Source: Halomonas ventosae (lineage in GTDB: Bacteria > Pseudomonadota > Gammaproteobacteria > Pseudomonadales > Halomonadaceae). From it: a stretch of DNA of 64,000 nt. Within the stretch, counting starts at the first letter, position 1. Each line of letters opens with the position of its first letter. The notes under the pieces are model-generated. The model saw only the letters and a list, made by a program, of their open reading frames with translations. It searched no databases and was not told where the DNA came from. Where the stretch lies: NCBI RefSeq assembly GCF_004361885.1, contig NZ_SNWH01000003.1, positions 176,928 through 240,927 of the forward strand, given 5' to 3'. The position numbers and the translations under genes are program-made. Of this stretch, positions 1-9,852 are shown one piece after another.

Positions 1-1366
1 ACAGCGGACGCGTGGGACGCTGTATTTCTCCTTCCTTGGCCTCCTGTTGAGTCTCGGGCAGCATGCCCTGGCGCACCACACGAGTCAGGTAGTAGGTGCC
101 GGCCAGGAACACGACGGCATAGACAGCGATGTAACCGATCAGGGTGAACAGCGCCATGCCTCCGCTCAGCGAGGGCGTCAGCCCTTCGGCATGGGTCATC
201 ATTCCATAGACCAGCCAGGGAGCCCGCCCGGTCTCGGTGACGAACCAGCCGGCGAGCACCGCGATGAAGGGTGTTACGGTCATCACCCGCAACAGTTGCA
301 GGAAGCCACGATGCTCGTAGATGCGCCCACCGCGACGTAGCCAGAGACCTGTCAGGGCGACCGCGATCATCACCAGACCGATGCCCACCATCACCCGGAA
401 AGACCAGAATACCAGCCATACTGGTGGTTGTTCCTCGGGCGGCACTTCACTGAGCCCCGGCACCACACCATCGACATGATGCGTCAGGATCAGGCTGGCC
501 AGGCTGGGGATGCCGATCTCGAAGCGATTCTCCTGGGCCTCCTTGTCAGGCCAGGCAAAGAGCAGCAGCGGCACATGGGAGCCGCGCTCCCAGTTGGCCT
601 CCATGGCCGCGACTTTGGTTGGCTGGTGCTCAAGGGTATTGAGGCCGTGAAAGTCCCCCAGCACTGCCTGGGCCGGCGCCAGCACCAGCAGCATCCACAG
701 GCACATGGAAAGCGCCTTGCGATTGGCCTCCACATCGCGCTTGATCAGCAGGTACCAGGCGCTGACCCCGGCCACCACGAAGCCTCCGGTGAGAAAGGAG
801 GCCAGCACCATATGCCAGAAGCGGTAGGGGAAGGAAGAATTGAAGATCGCCTCGCTCCAGGAAGTGACATGGAAGCGGCCGTCAATCAGCTCGACACCGG
901 CAGGCGTCTGCATCCAGCTGTTGGCAGAGAGAATCCAGAACGCGGAAATGAAGGTCCCAGTAGCCACCATGATGGCGGCGAAGAGATGCACACCCTGGGG
1001 TACCTTGCCACGCCCAAAGAGCAGCACGCCGAGGAAGCCCGCCTCGAGGAAGAAGGCGGTGACCACCTCGTAGCTAAGCACCGGACCGAGGAAGTTCGCT
1101 GCCGCCAGGGAAAAGTTGCTCCAGTTGGTGCCGAACTGGAAGGACATGACAATGCCCGACACCACCCCCATTCCGAACACCACCGCAAAGACCTTGGTCC
1201 AGAACAGCGCCAAACGGTCCCATGCCGGATTCTCGGTCTTGAAGAAGAGACCGTTGAGCAGGGCGATATAGGACGCCAAACCGATGGTGAACACCGGAAA
1301 GATGGCGTGGAAAGCGACCACGAAAGCGAACTGCAGTCGCGACAGCAGCAGGGGATCCAGTTCCAT
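1..1366 (-). CDS. cydA: Cytochrome bd-type ubiquinol oxidase subunit I (3' end outside window)
   Basis: Subunit I of a bd-type quinol oxidase, which oxidises ubiquinol and reduces oxygen to water in the inner membrane. Translation from ATG at 1366 gives MELDPLLLSRLQFAF followed by VVAFHAIFPVF; His20 fits the conserved haem ligand His19 of E. coli. A GRAPW motif near residue 380 corresponds to the family GRQPW. The frame stays open for 455 codons to the window edge, so only a short tail is missing; the compact size suggests the cyanide-insensitive (CIO) class, usually near 480 residues, rather than the longer E. coli type. AGGAG lies about 7 bases before the start. cydB would be expected just beyond position 1. 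Confidence 0.93.
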   Translation of the reverse strand, partial: MELDPLLLSRLQFAFVVAFHAIFPVFTIGLASYIALLNGLFFKTENPAWDRLALFWTKVFAVVFGMGVVSGIVMSFQFGTNWSNFSLAAANFLGPVLSYEVVTAFFLEAGFLGVLLFGRGKVPQGVHLFAAIMVATGTFISAFWILSANSWMQTPAGVELIDGRFHVTSWSEAIFNSSFPYRFWHMVLASFLTGGFVVAGVSAWYLLIKRDVEANRKALSMCLWMLLVLAPAQAVLGDFHGLNTLEHQPTKVAAMEANWERGSHVPLLLFAWPDKEAQENRFEIGIPSLASLILTHHVDGVVPGLSEVPPEEQPPVWLVFWSFRVMVGIGLVMIAVALTGLWLRRGGRIYEHRGFLQLLRVMTVTPFIAVLAGWFVTETGRAPWLVYGMMTHAEGLTPSLSGGMALFTLIGYIAVYAVVFLAGTYYLTRVVRQGMLPETQQEAKEGEIQRPTRPL

Positions 1367-1648
1367 CACACACTCCTGATAGTAGCGGAGACATGGCTCC
1401 GCAGAACAGCTTAGTCAAGGGATGCGCATGGCACTTCTGTGCTCTTGTGCTTGGGGCTACCATGCCCATGGTGCCTTGCCGCATTTTTCCTCGCTCATTC
1501 CTAGCCTAGACCAGTCAGATGGCAATACCGTAACTAGGATGCATTACGTCAGTCGACATTAATCTATCACCAGGCATAAAAGTTATAATGTCTTGGTGGG
1601 GTGGCCAAGGCAACCACGCACACCGTGTCGCAATGTCGCAGCCAAGCT

Positions 1649-2638
1649 TCAGGTAACCGGAGTGCCGCCGCGGATGACTATGCTGACCATGTAGGCGGTA
1701 TAACCGAGAAACATCGCCAGCAGGGCGGCACCCTCGGCTCGATTGATACGGCCCTGGCGCCCTCGCCAGCCCATGGCGAAAACCGCCATCAGGGCAGTCA
1801 TCGCTGCCATTAGGCTCCAGTCGCGCAAAAGCACCTCGCCACCGACCTCGATGGGGGCGATCAGCCCGGCCAGGCCCACCACCCCCAGGGTATTGAAGAG
1901 GTTCGACCCCACCACGTTGCCCAGCACCAGGTCGTGCTCGCGGCGCCGCAGCGCGCTGATCGAAGAAGCCAGCTCGGGCAGCGAGGTACCCACCGCCACC
2001 ACCGTCAAGCCGATGACCAGGTCGCTGACGCCGAAGCCCTGGGCAATGGCCACCGCCCCCCACACCAGGATGCGCGAGCTGATCACCAGCAGCACCAGGC
2101 CGATCGCCGTCCAGATCAGGCCGGCCTTGAGCGACATGGCATGCACCGTCAGGCTCTGCTGAGTATCGCTTGAGAGGGCATCGTGGCCGTCGCGAAGCCC
2201 CAGGTAGATGGAAATACCGATGAAAGCTGCCAGCAGCACCAGCAGCAAGACCGCCTCGAGACGCCCGATCAGCCCGCCCCACAGCAACAGGGCGGAGAGT
2301 AGGGTCACCCCACCCAGCACCGGCAACTCGCGACGCACCACCCCGGAATGCACCGCCAGCGGCGAGATCAGCGCCACTAGGCCCAGGATCAAGCCGATGT
2401 TGGCGATATTGGAGCCGTAAGCGTTGCCCAAGGCCAGGCCGGGATTGCCCTGGCTGGCCGCCAAAGCGGAGACCACCAGCTCCGGCGCCGAGGTACCAAA
2501 GCCGATCACCAGCATGCCGATCAGCAGCGGCGACAGCCCCAGCCGGGCGGAGGTCGCCGCCGCGCCGTCGACGAAGCGCTCGGCACTCCATACCAGTAGA
2601 ATCAGGCCAGCCAACACCGCCACGCTGGGAACTAACAT
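1649..2638 (-). CDS. Calcium/sodium antiporter, CaCA family
   Basis: Inner-membrane cation exchanger of 329 residues, the usual length for the bacterial YrbG-like branch. The two inverted alpha repeats that form the ion path are clear: GFGTSAPE at residues 46-53 and AVGTSLPE at 215-222, each followed by a GN..GSN segment (about 71-77 and 240-245). About ten hydrophobic segments are visible. ATG at 2638 has GAGGAG about 8 bases upstream. It is transcribed away from the pqiABC operon and towards cydA. The substrate (Ca2+ against Na+ or H+) is inferred from the family, not visible in the sequence. Confidence 0.9.
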   Translation of the reverse strand: MLVPSVAVLAGLILLVWSAERFVDGAAATSARLGLSPLLIGMLVIGFGTSAPELVVSALAASQGNPGLALGNAYGSNIANIGLILGLVALISPLAVHSGVVRRELPVLGGVTLLSALLLWGGLIGRLEAVLLLVLLAAFIGISIYLGLRDGHDALSSDTQQSLTVHAMSLKAGLIWTAIGLVLLVISSRILVWGAVAIAQGFGVSDLVIGLTVVAVGTSLPELASSISALRRREHDLVLGNVVGSNLFNTLGVVGLAGLIAPIEVGGEVLLRDWSLMAAMTALMAVFAMGWRGRQGRINRAEGAALLAMFLGYTAYMVSIVIRGGTPVT

Positions 2639-2750
2639 GTCGTCTCCTCGGGAACCTTCAGGTCTGCATGCTTGTATATGGTGCCAGCGTCGTCAACGTG
2701 CCACACTAACTTTTCCGCCAATACCCTGATAATAAGGAGACACCATCGCG

Positions 2751-4103
2751 GTGCCCAGGCCTGCCTTTCGCGTCCCTACTCAGCTACCTTGGGGAGATCC
2801 ACTGGTGGATCGCTCGCCCCCCGAGATACGCACCACTCGTCGACGATTACGGGCTTGCCACGAGTGCGATTGGCTGGTGGCGCTACCGCCGTTGCATCCT
2901 GGGGAGCAGGCCGAATGCCCGCGTTGCGGTCATACCCTGGTCAGCCGCCATCATCGACCGGCCCAGCGCAGCATGGCGCTGGCGCTGGGTGCCCTGATCG
3001 CCCTGGCACTGGCGGTTTCCTTTCCCTTCGTCAGCTTCAGCGTCAGCGGCATCGGCAACCGTATCGAGCTCACCCAGACCGCCACCTCGCTGATCGATTT
3101 CGACCAGTCGCTGGTGGCCATCACGGTGCTGCTGACCATCGCCGTGCTGCCCGCCGTCTATCTCGTCGCAGTGGTCTGGCTGCAGTTCGGCCTGCTACGC
3201 CAGGCGCCATTGCCGGCCAGCCGCAGCATCGCCCGCTCGCTATCGCATCTGCATCCCTGGATGATGGCCGACGTGTTCATCGTCGGCGCCCTGGTCAGCC
3301 TGATCAAGATCGCCGGGATGGCCGAGATCGAATTGGGCATCTCCTTCTGGGCCTTCTGTGCCTTCGCCCTGCTGCTGCTGTTCACCACCCAGTCACTTGA
3401 CGCCGACTGGCTGTGGTTTTCGCTGGCCGGCGAGCCCCTTGCCCCGCCAGGCACTCGTACCGGCGAGCCCGCGTCTCGCCAGGGGCTGGCCGGTTGCGCC
3501 ACCTGCGGGCTGGTCAACCGGCTGGATGACCACGGCCACTGTCGCTGCCGACGTTGCGGCGAGAACCTGCATGCGCGCCTGCCCCACAGCCTGCAGCGCA
3601 CCTGGGCCCTGCTGGCCGCCGCCGCGGTGATGTACCTGCCGGCCAACCTCTATCCGATCATGACCACCACCAGCCTGGGACGCGCCACGCCCTCCACCAT
3701 CATCGGCGGCGTGGTGGAGCTGATCCAGATGGGTTCCTGGCCGGTGGCGATAGTGATCTTCGTGGCCAGCGTGATCGTGCCGGTGGGCAAGCTAGTGGCT
3801 CTTTCATGGCTGTGCCTGATGGCCAAGCGCAGCGATGAACTCAAGGCGGCGACCCGAACGCGCCTCTATCGCCTCACCGAGTTCATCGGCCGCTGGTCGA
3901 TGGTCGACGTCTTCGTGGTGGCGATGCTGGTGGCGCTGATTCGGGCCGGCGCGTTGCTATCGATCACCCCGGGTCCCGCCGCTCTGGCCTTCGCCAGCGT
4001 GGTGGTCAGCACCATGCTGGCCGCCATGACCTTCGACCCCAGACTGCTCTGGGACACCCCACCAGCAGAGGCAACCCGCACCGCACAAGGACGCCCGCGA
4101 TGA
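2751..4103 (+). CDS. pqiA: Paraquat-inducible protein A, membrane component of the Pqi lipid-transport system
   Basis: Polytopic inner-membrane protein of 450 residues (E. coli PqiA is 417). It has two PqiA modules, each opening with paired CxxC knuckles that should bind zinc: Cys36/39 and Cys56/59, then a second set near residues 247-276 (CATC and CRRC). Each set precedes hydrophobic helices. The GTG start at 2751 follows AAGGAG at 2733-2738 and is somewhat distant; a later start is possible. Its stop overlaps pqiB by ATGA, so the genes are translationally coupled. In E. coli, PqiABC forms an envelope-spanning conduit for lipids. Confidence 0.9.
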   Translation: MPRPAFRVPTQLPWGDPLVDRSPPEIRTTRRRLRACHECDWLVALPPLHPGEQAECPRCGHTLVSRHHRPAQRSMALALGALIALALAVSFPFVSFSVSGIGNRIELTQTATSLIDFDQSLVAITVLLTIAVLPAVYLVAVVWLQFGLLRQAPLPASRSIARSLSHLHPWMMADVFIVGALVSLIKIAGMAEIELGISFWAFCAFALLLLFTTQSLDADWLWFSLAGEPLAPPGTRTGEPASRQGLAGCATCGLVNRLDDHGHCRCRRCGENLHARLPHSLQRTWALLAAAAVMYLPANLYPIMTTTSLGRATPSTIIGGVVELIQMGSWPVAIVIFVASVIVPVGKLVALSWLCLMAKRSDELKAATRTRLYRLTEFIGRWSMVDVFVVAMLVALIRAGALLSITPGPAALAFASVVVSTMLAAMTFDPRLLWDTPPAEATRTAQGRPR

Positions 4104-5788
4104 GCGACACCCCTCCCGCCCCCGAACACGATGGCCAACGCGCCCAGATCAAGCCCGAGGCGCGGCTCTCGCCGATCTGGATCGTGCCGCTGGTGGCGAT
4201 CCTGATCGGTGCCTGGCTGGTGTATGATAACTACCGCAGTCGTGGTCCGCAGATCACCCTGCTGATGGATAACGCCGAAGGCATCGAGGCAGGCAGCACG
4301 CTGATCAAGACCCGCAACGTCGAGGTCGGGCGCGTCGAGCGGGTGCAGCTATCGGACGACCTCTCCCGGGCGGTGATCACCGCACGCATGAGCCCTGACA
4401 GCGATGCCATGCTGGTCGAGGACAGCCGCTTCTGGGTGGTCAAACCACGCATCGGTCGCGAGGGCATCAGTGGCCTGGGAACGGTGCTTTCCGGCGCCTA
4501 CATCCAGCTCGAGCCAGGCCAGAGCGAGATCGATAGCCGCAAGTTCGAGGTCAGCGACCAGCCGCCGGTCTCGGCCGCGGGCGCCGAGGGACTGCGCATC
4601 AACCTGGTCAGCCAGGTGGGCGATTCACTGAACATCGGCGACCCGGTTACCTATCAGGGCCTTATCGTCGGCCGAGTCGAAGAAACCCGCTTCGATGCTG
4701 AGACGCGGCGCATGCATCAACGCATCTTCATCGAAAGCCCCTACCATGACCTGGTCACCACCAGCACGCGCTTCTGGACCGCCAGCGGAATCGACCTGCG
4801 GCTGGATTCCGAAGGCCTCCAGGTGGCTATCGACTCCCTGGAGACGCTACTCGGTGGCGGCGTGACCTTCGGCGTACCGGAAGATGTTCCCCGCGGCGCA
4901 AGCGTAGAGCCCGACGCCACCTTCACGCTCTACCCGGACGAGGAGAGTGCCCGACAGGGCACCTTCAATCGCTATCTGGAATACGTGCTACTGGTGGAAG
5001 ACACGGTGCGCAACCTGGACCGCGGGGCACCGGTGGAATTCCGCGGCGTGCGCCTTGGCACCGTGGCCGCCGTGCCCTGGAACTTCACCGCCCCGCAACC
5101 GGATTCACGCGCCAGCTTCGCCATTCCGGTGCTGATTCGCATTGAGCCCCAGCGCCTGGGCATCGATGGCGAGGAGCTCGACCTCGACGCCTGGCGACAA
5201 CGCTTCGAACGCCTGTTCAACATGGGCCTGCGCGCCTCTCTCAAGACTGGCAACCTGCTCACCGGTATGCTGTTCGTCGACCTCGACTTCCAGCGCGACA
5301 GGGTCGGTGACTACGTCGCGGAAACCTTCGCCGAGCGCGCGGTATTCCCCTCCACGTCGGGCGGTTTCGCCCAGATCCAGGCCCAGGTGAGCGCACTGCT
5401 CGACAAGCTCAACAAGCTGGAGGTCGAGCCGTTGCTGACAGGGCTCAACCGCAACCTGGCAAGCTCCGAGGCCATGCTCGACGAGGTACGACAGCTCACC
5501 GCCGGCGTTCGCGCCCTGGTCGAGGCGCCGGGCACCCGCGAACTCCCCGGCACCCTCAACCGGACCCTGGAGGAGCTGAGTACCACCCTGGCTGGCCTCT
5601 CGCCGGATTCCGCCGCCTATCGCGATTTCAGCTCGACGCTGCAGCAGCTCGAGCGACTGCTGCGCGACCTGCAGCCCACCGCACGCACCCTGCGCGACAA
5701 TCCCCGCGCCCTGCTCTTCGACAGCCTGGACAGCGGGGACCCGGTGCCCAGGGCACCGCAACACCAATCACCAGGGAGCCCGCCATGA
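4100..5788 (+). CDS. pqiB: PqiB, MCE-domain protein spanning the periplasm
   Basis: Protein of 562 residues (E. coli PqiB 546). A short cytosolic N-terminus is followed by one membrane helix (about residues 25-45, IWIVPLVAILIGAWLVYDNY) and three MCE domains at roughly 50-140, 165-275 and 295-400. The remaining C-terminal part (about 430-550) is predicted from its heptad-like pattern to be a long helical region; in E. coli PqiB this builds a needle-like tube towards the outer membrane. Start overlaps the pqiA stop and stop overlaps the pqiC start, both as ATGA. It should form the hexameric channel of the Pqi system. Confidence 0.93.
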   Translation: MSDTPPAPEHDGQRAQIKPEARLSPIWIVPLVAILIGAWLVYDNYRSRGPQITLLMDNAEGIEAGSTLIKTRNVEVGRVERVQLSDDLSRAVITARMSPDSDAMLVEDSRFWVVKPRIGREGISGLGTVLSGAYIQLEPGQSEIDSRKFEVSDQPPVSAAGAEGLRINLVSQVGDSLNIGDPVTYQGLIVGRVEETRFDAETRRMHQRIFIESPYHDLVTTSTRFWTASGIDLRLDSEGLQVAIDSLETLLGGGVTFGVPEDVPRGASVEPDATFTLYPDEESARQGTFNRYLEYVLLVEDTVRNLDRGAPVEFRGVRLGTVAAVPWNFTAPQPDSRASFAIPVLIRIEPQRLGIDGEELDLDAWRQRFERLFNMGLRASLKTGNLLTGMLFVDLDFQRDRVGDYVAETFAERAVFPSTSGGFAQIQAQVSALLDKLNKLEVEPLLTGLNRNLASSEAMLDEVRQLTAGVRALVEAPGTRELPGTLNRTLEELSTTLAGLSPDSAAYRDFSSTLQQLERLLRDLQPTARTLRDNPRALLFDSLDSGDPVPRAPQHQSPGSPP

Positions 5789-6378
5789 CACCCATCAAGG
5801 CCCTGATCACCGTTGCCCTCGGCCTGTGGCTGGCCGGTTGTGCCACCAGCGGGCCGGCACCCAGCCGCTACACGCTGCCAATGGAGCCCGGCAGAGACCC
5901 CACAGATGTCGCAGGCGTGCAGGCCGCGCATCGGCTGCTGGTGGAGCAGCCGCGGCTGGCCCGCTTCCTGGAGGTCGACGGCCTGGTGCTGCAACTCGAC
6001 GACATCACCCTCAATGAGGCCAACCATCATCGATGGGCCGAGCCTCTCGTCTTGCAGCTCGAGCGTGGCCTGCGCGCTCGGCTGGCCGCACGACTGCCGG
6101 ACACCCGTGTCATGCAGGCCGACACCAACCGCCACCAGCAAGGGGCGCCCACGCTGCGCCTGACGGTGGACGCCTTCCATGGCCGCTTCGACGGACGCGC
6201 CGTGGCCGCAGGGCAATGGCAGCTGCGTGGCGCTGAAGGGGAACTGCTGGCGATGTCCCCCTTCGCGGTGGAGGTCGAGCTGACCCAGGACGGCTATCCC
6301 GCTCTGGTGCGCGCGCTGGGCCGCAGCTGGGACCAGGTGGCCGAGCAGATCGCCACCGATATCAAACGGCTGCGCTGA
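5785..6378 (+). CDS. pqiC: PqiC, outer-membrane lipoprotein of the Pqi system
   Basis: Lipoprotein of 197 residues belonging to the ABC-type transport auxiliary (DUF330) family. Residues 1-18 form a signal peptide ending in the lipobox LAGC, with Cys19 as the lipidated residue, followed by ATSGPAPSRYTLP, where the YxL pattern after the lipobox is typical of PqiC/YmbA. The next residue after Cys is Ala, not Asp, which fits outer-membrane sorting. It is the last gene of pqiABC and overlaps pqiB by four bases. Its known partner role is anchoring the PqiB tube to the outer membrane. Confidence 0.9.
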   Translation: MTPIKALITVALGLWLAGCATSGPAPSRYTLPMEPGRDPTDVAGVQAAHRLLVEQPRLARFLEVDGLVLQLDDITLNEANHHRWAEPLVLQLERGLRARLAARLPDTRVMQADTNRHQQGAPTLRLTVDAFHGRFDGRAVAAGQWQLRGAEGELLAMSPFAVEVELTQDGYPALVRALGRSWDQVAEQIATDIKRLR

Positions 6379-6519
6379 GCCACGCACTGTGGCATACTAG
6401 CGGCACGCGGCGATCGCTGGTCCCTCCTGCCGCGCCAGATTCCTTTTACACGCCTCGCCCCGGGACTGACCACGTCGCAACTCGACGCGGCGCGAGCGAG
6501 GCGTCTCTGCGGAGACCGC

Positions 6520-7827
6520 ATGACCTTTTCCGACCTCGGCCTGCGTGCCGAACTGCTGCGTGCCGTCGAGGCACAGGGCTACACCACCCCCACCCCGATC
6601 CAGCTCAAGGCAATTCCCGCCGTCCTCGAGGGCGGTGACCTGCTGGCCAGTGCCCAGACCGGCACCGGCAAGACCGCCGGCTTCACTCTGCCGATGCTGC
6701 AGCGTCTGGCGGACGGCCCGCGCCCGACCAAGCGCCAGGTCCGCGCCCTGGTACTGACCCCGACCCGCGAGCTCGCCGCCCAGGTCGGCGAGAGCGTGGC
6801 CGACTACGGCCGCCACCTGACCCTGAAGAGCCACGTGATCTTCGGCGGTGTCGGCCAGCAGCCCCAGGTCGACGCCATCCGCGCCGGCCTCGACGTGCTG
6901 GTCGCCACCCCCGGCCGCCTGCTCGATCTGCACCAGCAGAAGCATGTGGACCTGTCGAAAGTCGAGATCCTGGTGCTCGACGAAGCCGACCGCATGCTCG
7001 ATATGGGCTTCATCCACGACATCAAGAAGATCCTGCGCGTGCTGCCCGAGAAGCGCCAGAACCTGCTGTTCTCGGCGACCTTCTCCAACGAGATCCAGGC
7101 GCTGGCCGGCAAGCTGCTCGATGACCCGGCGATGATCGAGGTTGCACAGCGCAATACCACCGCCGAACTGGTCGACCAGGCAATCTACCGCGTCGACCGC
7201 GAGAAGAAACGCGAGCTGCTGGCCCACCTGATCACCGAACACAATTGGCAACAGGTGCTGGTCTTCACCCGCACCAAGCATGGCGCCAACCGCCTCGCCG
7301 AACAGCTCTCCAAACAGGAGATCCCGGCCATGGCGATCCATGGCAACAAGAGCCAGTCGGCGCGCACCAAGGCGCTGGCCGCCTTCAAGACCGGTGACCT
7401 GCAAGTGCTGGTGGCCACCGACATTGCGGCCCGCGGCCTCGACATCGAAGAGCTGCCCCATGTGGTCAACTTCGAGCTGCCCAATGTCGCCGAGGACTAC
7501 GTGCATCGCATCGGTCGCACCGGCCGGGCAGGTAGCGAGGGCAAGGCAGTTTCGCTGGTCTGCGTCGACGAGCACGGCCTGCTCAAGGGCATCGAACGGC
7601 TGATCAAGCGCGATCTGGAGAAGCGCATCGAGCCTGGTTTCGAGCCCGACCCCCATGCCAAGCCCGAGCCCATCGAGAATGGCCGTGGCAAGCGTGCGAG
7701 CAGCGGCCGCCCTGGTGGTCAGGGACAACGCCGCCAGGGCGCGGGCTCGGTTCAGCGCCAGGGCGGCGACGACACCCGTGCGCCGCGTCGCCGGCGTGGC
7801 GGACGCAGCGGCTCACGTCAAGCCTGA
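6520..7827 (+). CDS. rhlE: DEAD-box ATP-dependent RNA helicase, RhlE type
   Basis: RNA helicase of 435 residues. All superfamily 2 motifs are present: Q motif near residue 27, AQTGTGKT at 45-52, DEAD at 154-157, SAT at 185-187, and HRIGRTGR at 329-336. The C-terminus from about 385 is a Gly/Arg/Gln-rich basic tail typical of RhlE and suited to non-specific RNA binding. Such enzymes remodel structured RNA in ribosome assembly and RNA decay. The gene stands alone, with a 141-base leader after pqiC. Other DEAD-box subfamilies (SrmB, DbpA) are less likely because they have different C-terminal domains. Confidence 0.92.
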   Translation: MTFSDLGLRAELLRAVEAQGYTTPTPIQLKAIPAVLEGGDLLASAQTGTGKTAGFTLPMLQRLADGPRPTKRQVRALVLTPTRELAAQVGESVADYGRHLTLKSHVIFGGVGQQPQVDAIRAGLDVLVATPGRLLDLHQQKHVDLSKVEILVLDEADRMLDMGFIHDIKKILRVLPEKRQNLLFSATFSNEIQALAGKLLDDPAMIEVAQRNTTAELVDQAIYRVDREKKRELLAHLITEHNWQQVLVFTRTKHGANRLAEQLSKQEIPAMAIHGNKSQSARTKALAAFKTGDLQVLVATDIAARGLDIEELPHVVNFELPNVAEDYVHRIGRTGRAGSEGKAVSLVCVDEHGLLKGIERLIKRDLEKRIEPGFEPDPHAKPEPIENGRGKRASSGRPGGQGQRRQGAGSVQRQGGDDTRAPRRRRGGRSGSRQA

Positions 7828-7837
7828 GAGGAATGAC

Positions 7838-7875
7838 TGGCGGGTTGCATTGAAAAATGCGAATGTCACCCGCCA
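7838..7875. other. Nested hairpin in the rhlE-to-unknown-gene spacer
   Basis: An outer 8-bp stem (TGGCGGGT at 7838-7845 with ACCCGCCA at 7868-7875) encloses a second small hairpin built from GCATT and AATGC. No T-run follows, so this is not a clear intrinsic terminator; it could be an RNA structure in the leader of the next gene or a processing site. Confidence 0.4.
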
Positions 7876-7921
7876 CATACCCCCATGCTTATTCACTGTC
7901 CCCGACAGACAGGACGCCTCC

Positions 7922-8422
7922 ATGGATGAAAAGACGCTTGTCAATGAGTATCGCCGCTGGCTGAGCTTCCAGCAGCAGGCCCAACTGGACCGAGAGCACC
8001 GTGGCGCCCAGCAGCGGCTCGAGGCGTCGAAGGTATCGGCGACGCGCATGACCGAGGCCTACCGCAGCATGGCATCTAAAGGCGCCAGTGATGGTGCCAG
8101 CTATCGCACCCTCTTCCTGCGTGAGCATGGCGACACAGCACTGGCCTGCGAGGGCTGGCTATGGGTTCGCCGGGTGCTGGCGGAGGGTGGCTCGACGCGC
8201 GTGCGCGCCACCCTGCTGATCACCTTCACCCTCGAAGAGGGCCGCATCGAGCCCGGCCGCCACCCGGTTGAGAAGGTCAGCCTGGAAATCTTCGACCAGC
8301 TGAACATCGATCGCGGCATGAGCAGCGTGGCACGCGTTGATCGCATCGACAGTCACCGCGACACCCGCTTCATCACCCTGCTCGATGCGGTGCGAGGCGA
8401 CCTGCGCCGCCACATGCAGTGA
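7922..8422 (+). CDS. Conserved hypothetical protein, 166 residues
   Basis: I do not recognise this protein. The chosen ATG at 7922 is preceded by AGGA about 9 bases upstream and avoids overlap with rhlE. The first 50 residues are charged and probably helical (EYRRWLSFQQQAQLDREHRG). The remainder looks like an alpha/beta fold, with alternating strands around residues 85-110 (ACEGWLWVRRVL, ATLLITFTLEEG) and an Asp/Arg-rich stretch near 135-155. No signal peptide, membrane segment, cysteine cluster or known catalytic motif is visible. It is probably a soluble cytosolic protein. It lies downstream of rhlE on the same strand, separated by 94 bases containing a hairpin. Confidence 0.7.
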   Translation: MDEKTLVNEYRRWLSFQQQAQLDREHRGAQQRLEASKVSATRMTEAYRSMASKGASDGASYRTLFLREHGDTALACEGWLWVRRVLAEGGSTRVRATLLITFTLEEGRIEPGRHPVEKVSLEIFDQLNIDRGMSSVARVDRIDSHRDTRFITLLDAVRGDLRRHMQ

Positions 8423-8467
8423 ACATGGCATGTTGAAGAGGCTGTTCGGCAGCGAGTGGGCATCATA

Positions 8468-9684
8468 ATGAACGGCACTGAGGCGACCCGGCCCGCTGCC
8501 CGTCGGCTGGCGCTGTTCATCGGCCTGATGGTGCTGGTGGGGCTAAACCTGCGTCCCGCGCTCTCTTCCCTGGCCCCGGTGCTCACTCGCATCCAGCAGG
8601 ATACCGGACTCATGCCGCTGTCCATCGGCGCCCTGACCACCCTGCCGGTGCTCTGCCTGGGTATCTTCGCCCCGCTGGCGCCCTGGCTTTCCAAGCATTT
8701 CGGCCCCGAAAACACCCTGTCCCCGCCCTGCTGCTGCTGTCCGGCGGTCTGCTGCTGCGCGGAGTGCCGGCCGTGGCCGCACTGTTCGCCGGCACGTTGA
8801 TGGTGGGCGCTGCCATCGGCGTGGCCGGCACCCTGCTCCCGGCACTGGTCAAGCGCGAGCTGCCCGTCGGGGCCGACCTGATGACCGGCGTCTATACCAT
8901 GGCGCTATGCTTGGGTGGCGCACTGGGCGCGGGGCTTAGCATTCCTCTGGCCGACGCCTTGGGAGGCTGGTCGGCCGGGCTCGCCAGCTGGGCGCTGCTG
9001 GCGCTGCTGGCGCTGGTAGCCTGGCGGGTGCTGATGCCGCACCATGACGACGCCCTGACAGTACCCGGCGGTGGCTCCACCCGCGAACTGCTCAGCCAAC
9101 CGCTGGCCTGGCAGGTCATGGTGCTCATGGGTAGCCAGTCGTCACTGGCCTATATCGTCTTTGGCTGGCTGCCCACCCTGCTGGTGGCCCGCGGCTACAG
9201 CGAGAGCGAGGCCGGCTGGATGATGGGGGCCTCGGTGATGGTGCAGCTGGTCTCGGCCCTCTCGGCGCCCTGGCTGGCAAGGCTGGGCAGCGACCAGCGG
9301 CCTGCCCTGCTGATCATGCTGGGCCTGGTGGGCATGGGCTTCTGGCTGCTGCTGCAGGCGCCCGATGTCTGGCGCTGGCCCAGCGTGGTGCTGCTGGGGC
9401 TCGGTCAGGGCGGCTGTTTCAGCCTCGCCTTGACGCTGATCGTGCTGAGAACCGCCACATCGCGCCTCGCCGGCCAGCTCTCGGGGCTGGTTCAGGGGGG
9501 CGGCTACACCTTGGCCGCCATGGGGCCACTGGCGATCGGTGTGATGCTGCAGTTCGAGGTGGGGCTGAGCCTGCTTACGCTGGTGCTGTTGGGCATCGTC
9601 GCGACCAGCATGGGCTTCGCCCTGTTGGCCGGCCGCAACCGCCGCCTGGAGGTCGACGACGCGGGACGCCTGGTTACCCGCTAG
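8468..9684 (+). pseudogene. CynX/NimT-family MFS transporter disrupted by a frameshift
   Basis: A major facilitator transporter is read in two frames. Residues from ATG 8468 (MNGTEATRPAARRLALF, then NLRPALSSLAPVLTRIQ, a CynX hallmark) run to about 8715. After that the frame gives a cysteine-rich nonsense tail (PPCCCCPAVCCC), while the adjacent frame continues with hydrophobic transporter sequence (ALLLLSGGLLLRGVPAVAALF) to 9684. Joining both halves gives about 405 residues, the normal length of cyanate/2-nitroimidazole-type transporters. A single-base change in the C-rich run near 8716-8728 would explain it. The rest is intact, so either a recent mutation or a sequencing error is possible. 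Confidence 0.85.
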
Positions 9685-9852
9685 CTGGTGCTCCAGCACG
9701 GTGCGCATCAGCGTTTGGCCATCGCCCGGGCCCGTGATCAGGCAGCCCGCCGTCCTGGATGAAGGGTGGTCGAGGCCGCCGCCTTTCCCCCACGTGATGC
9801 ACCGGTATCATGGCGCCATCGCCTTTGTCATCCGCCGCCGACAGGAGCCCCC

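Noticed and set aside
1396..1425. FNR/Anr-like box upstream of cydA (TTGACTAAGCTGTT on the minus strand)
   Set aside because: The second half-site departs too far from ATCAA to call a site.
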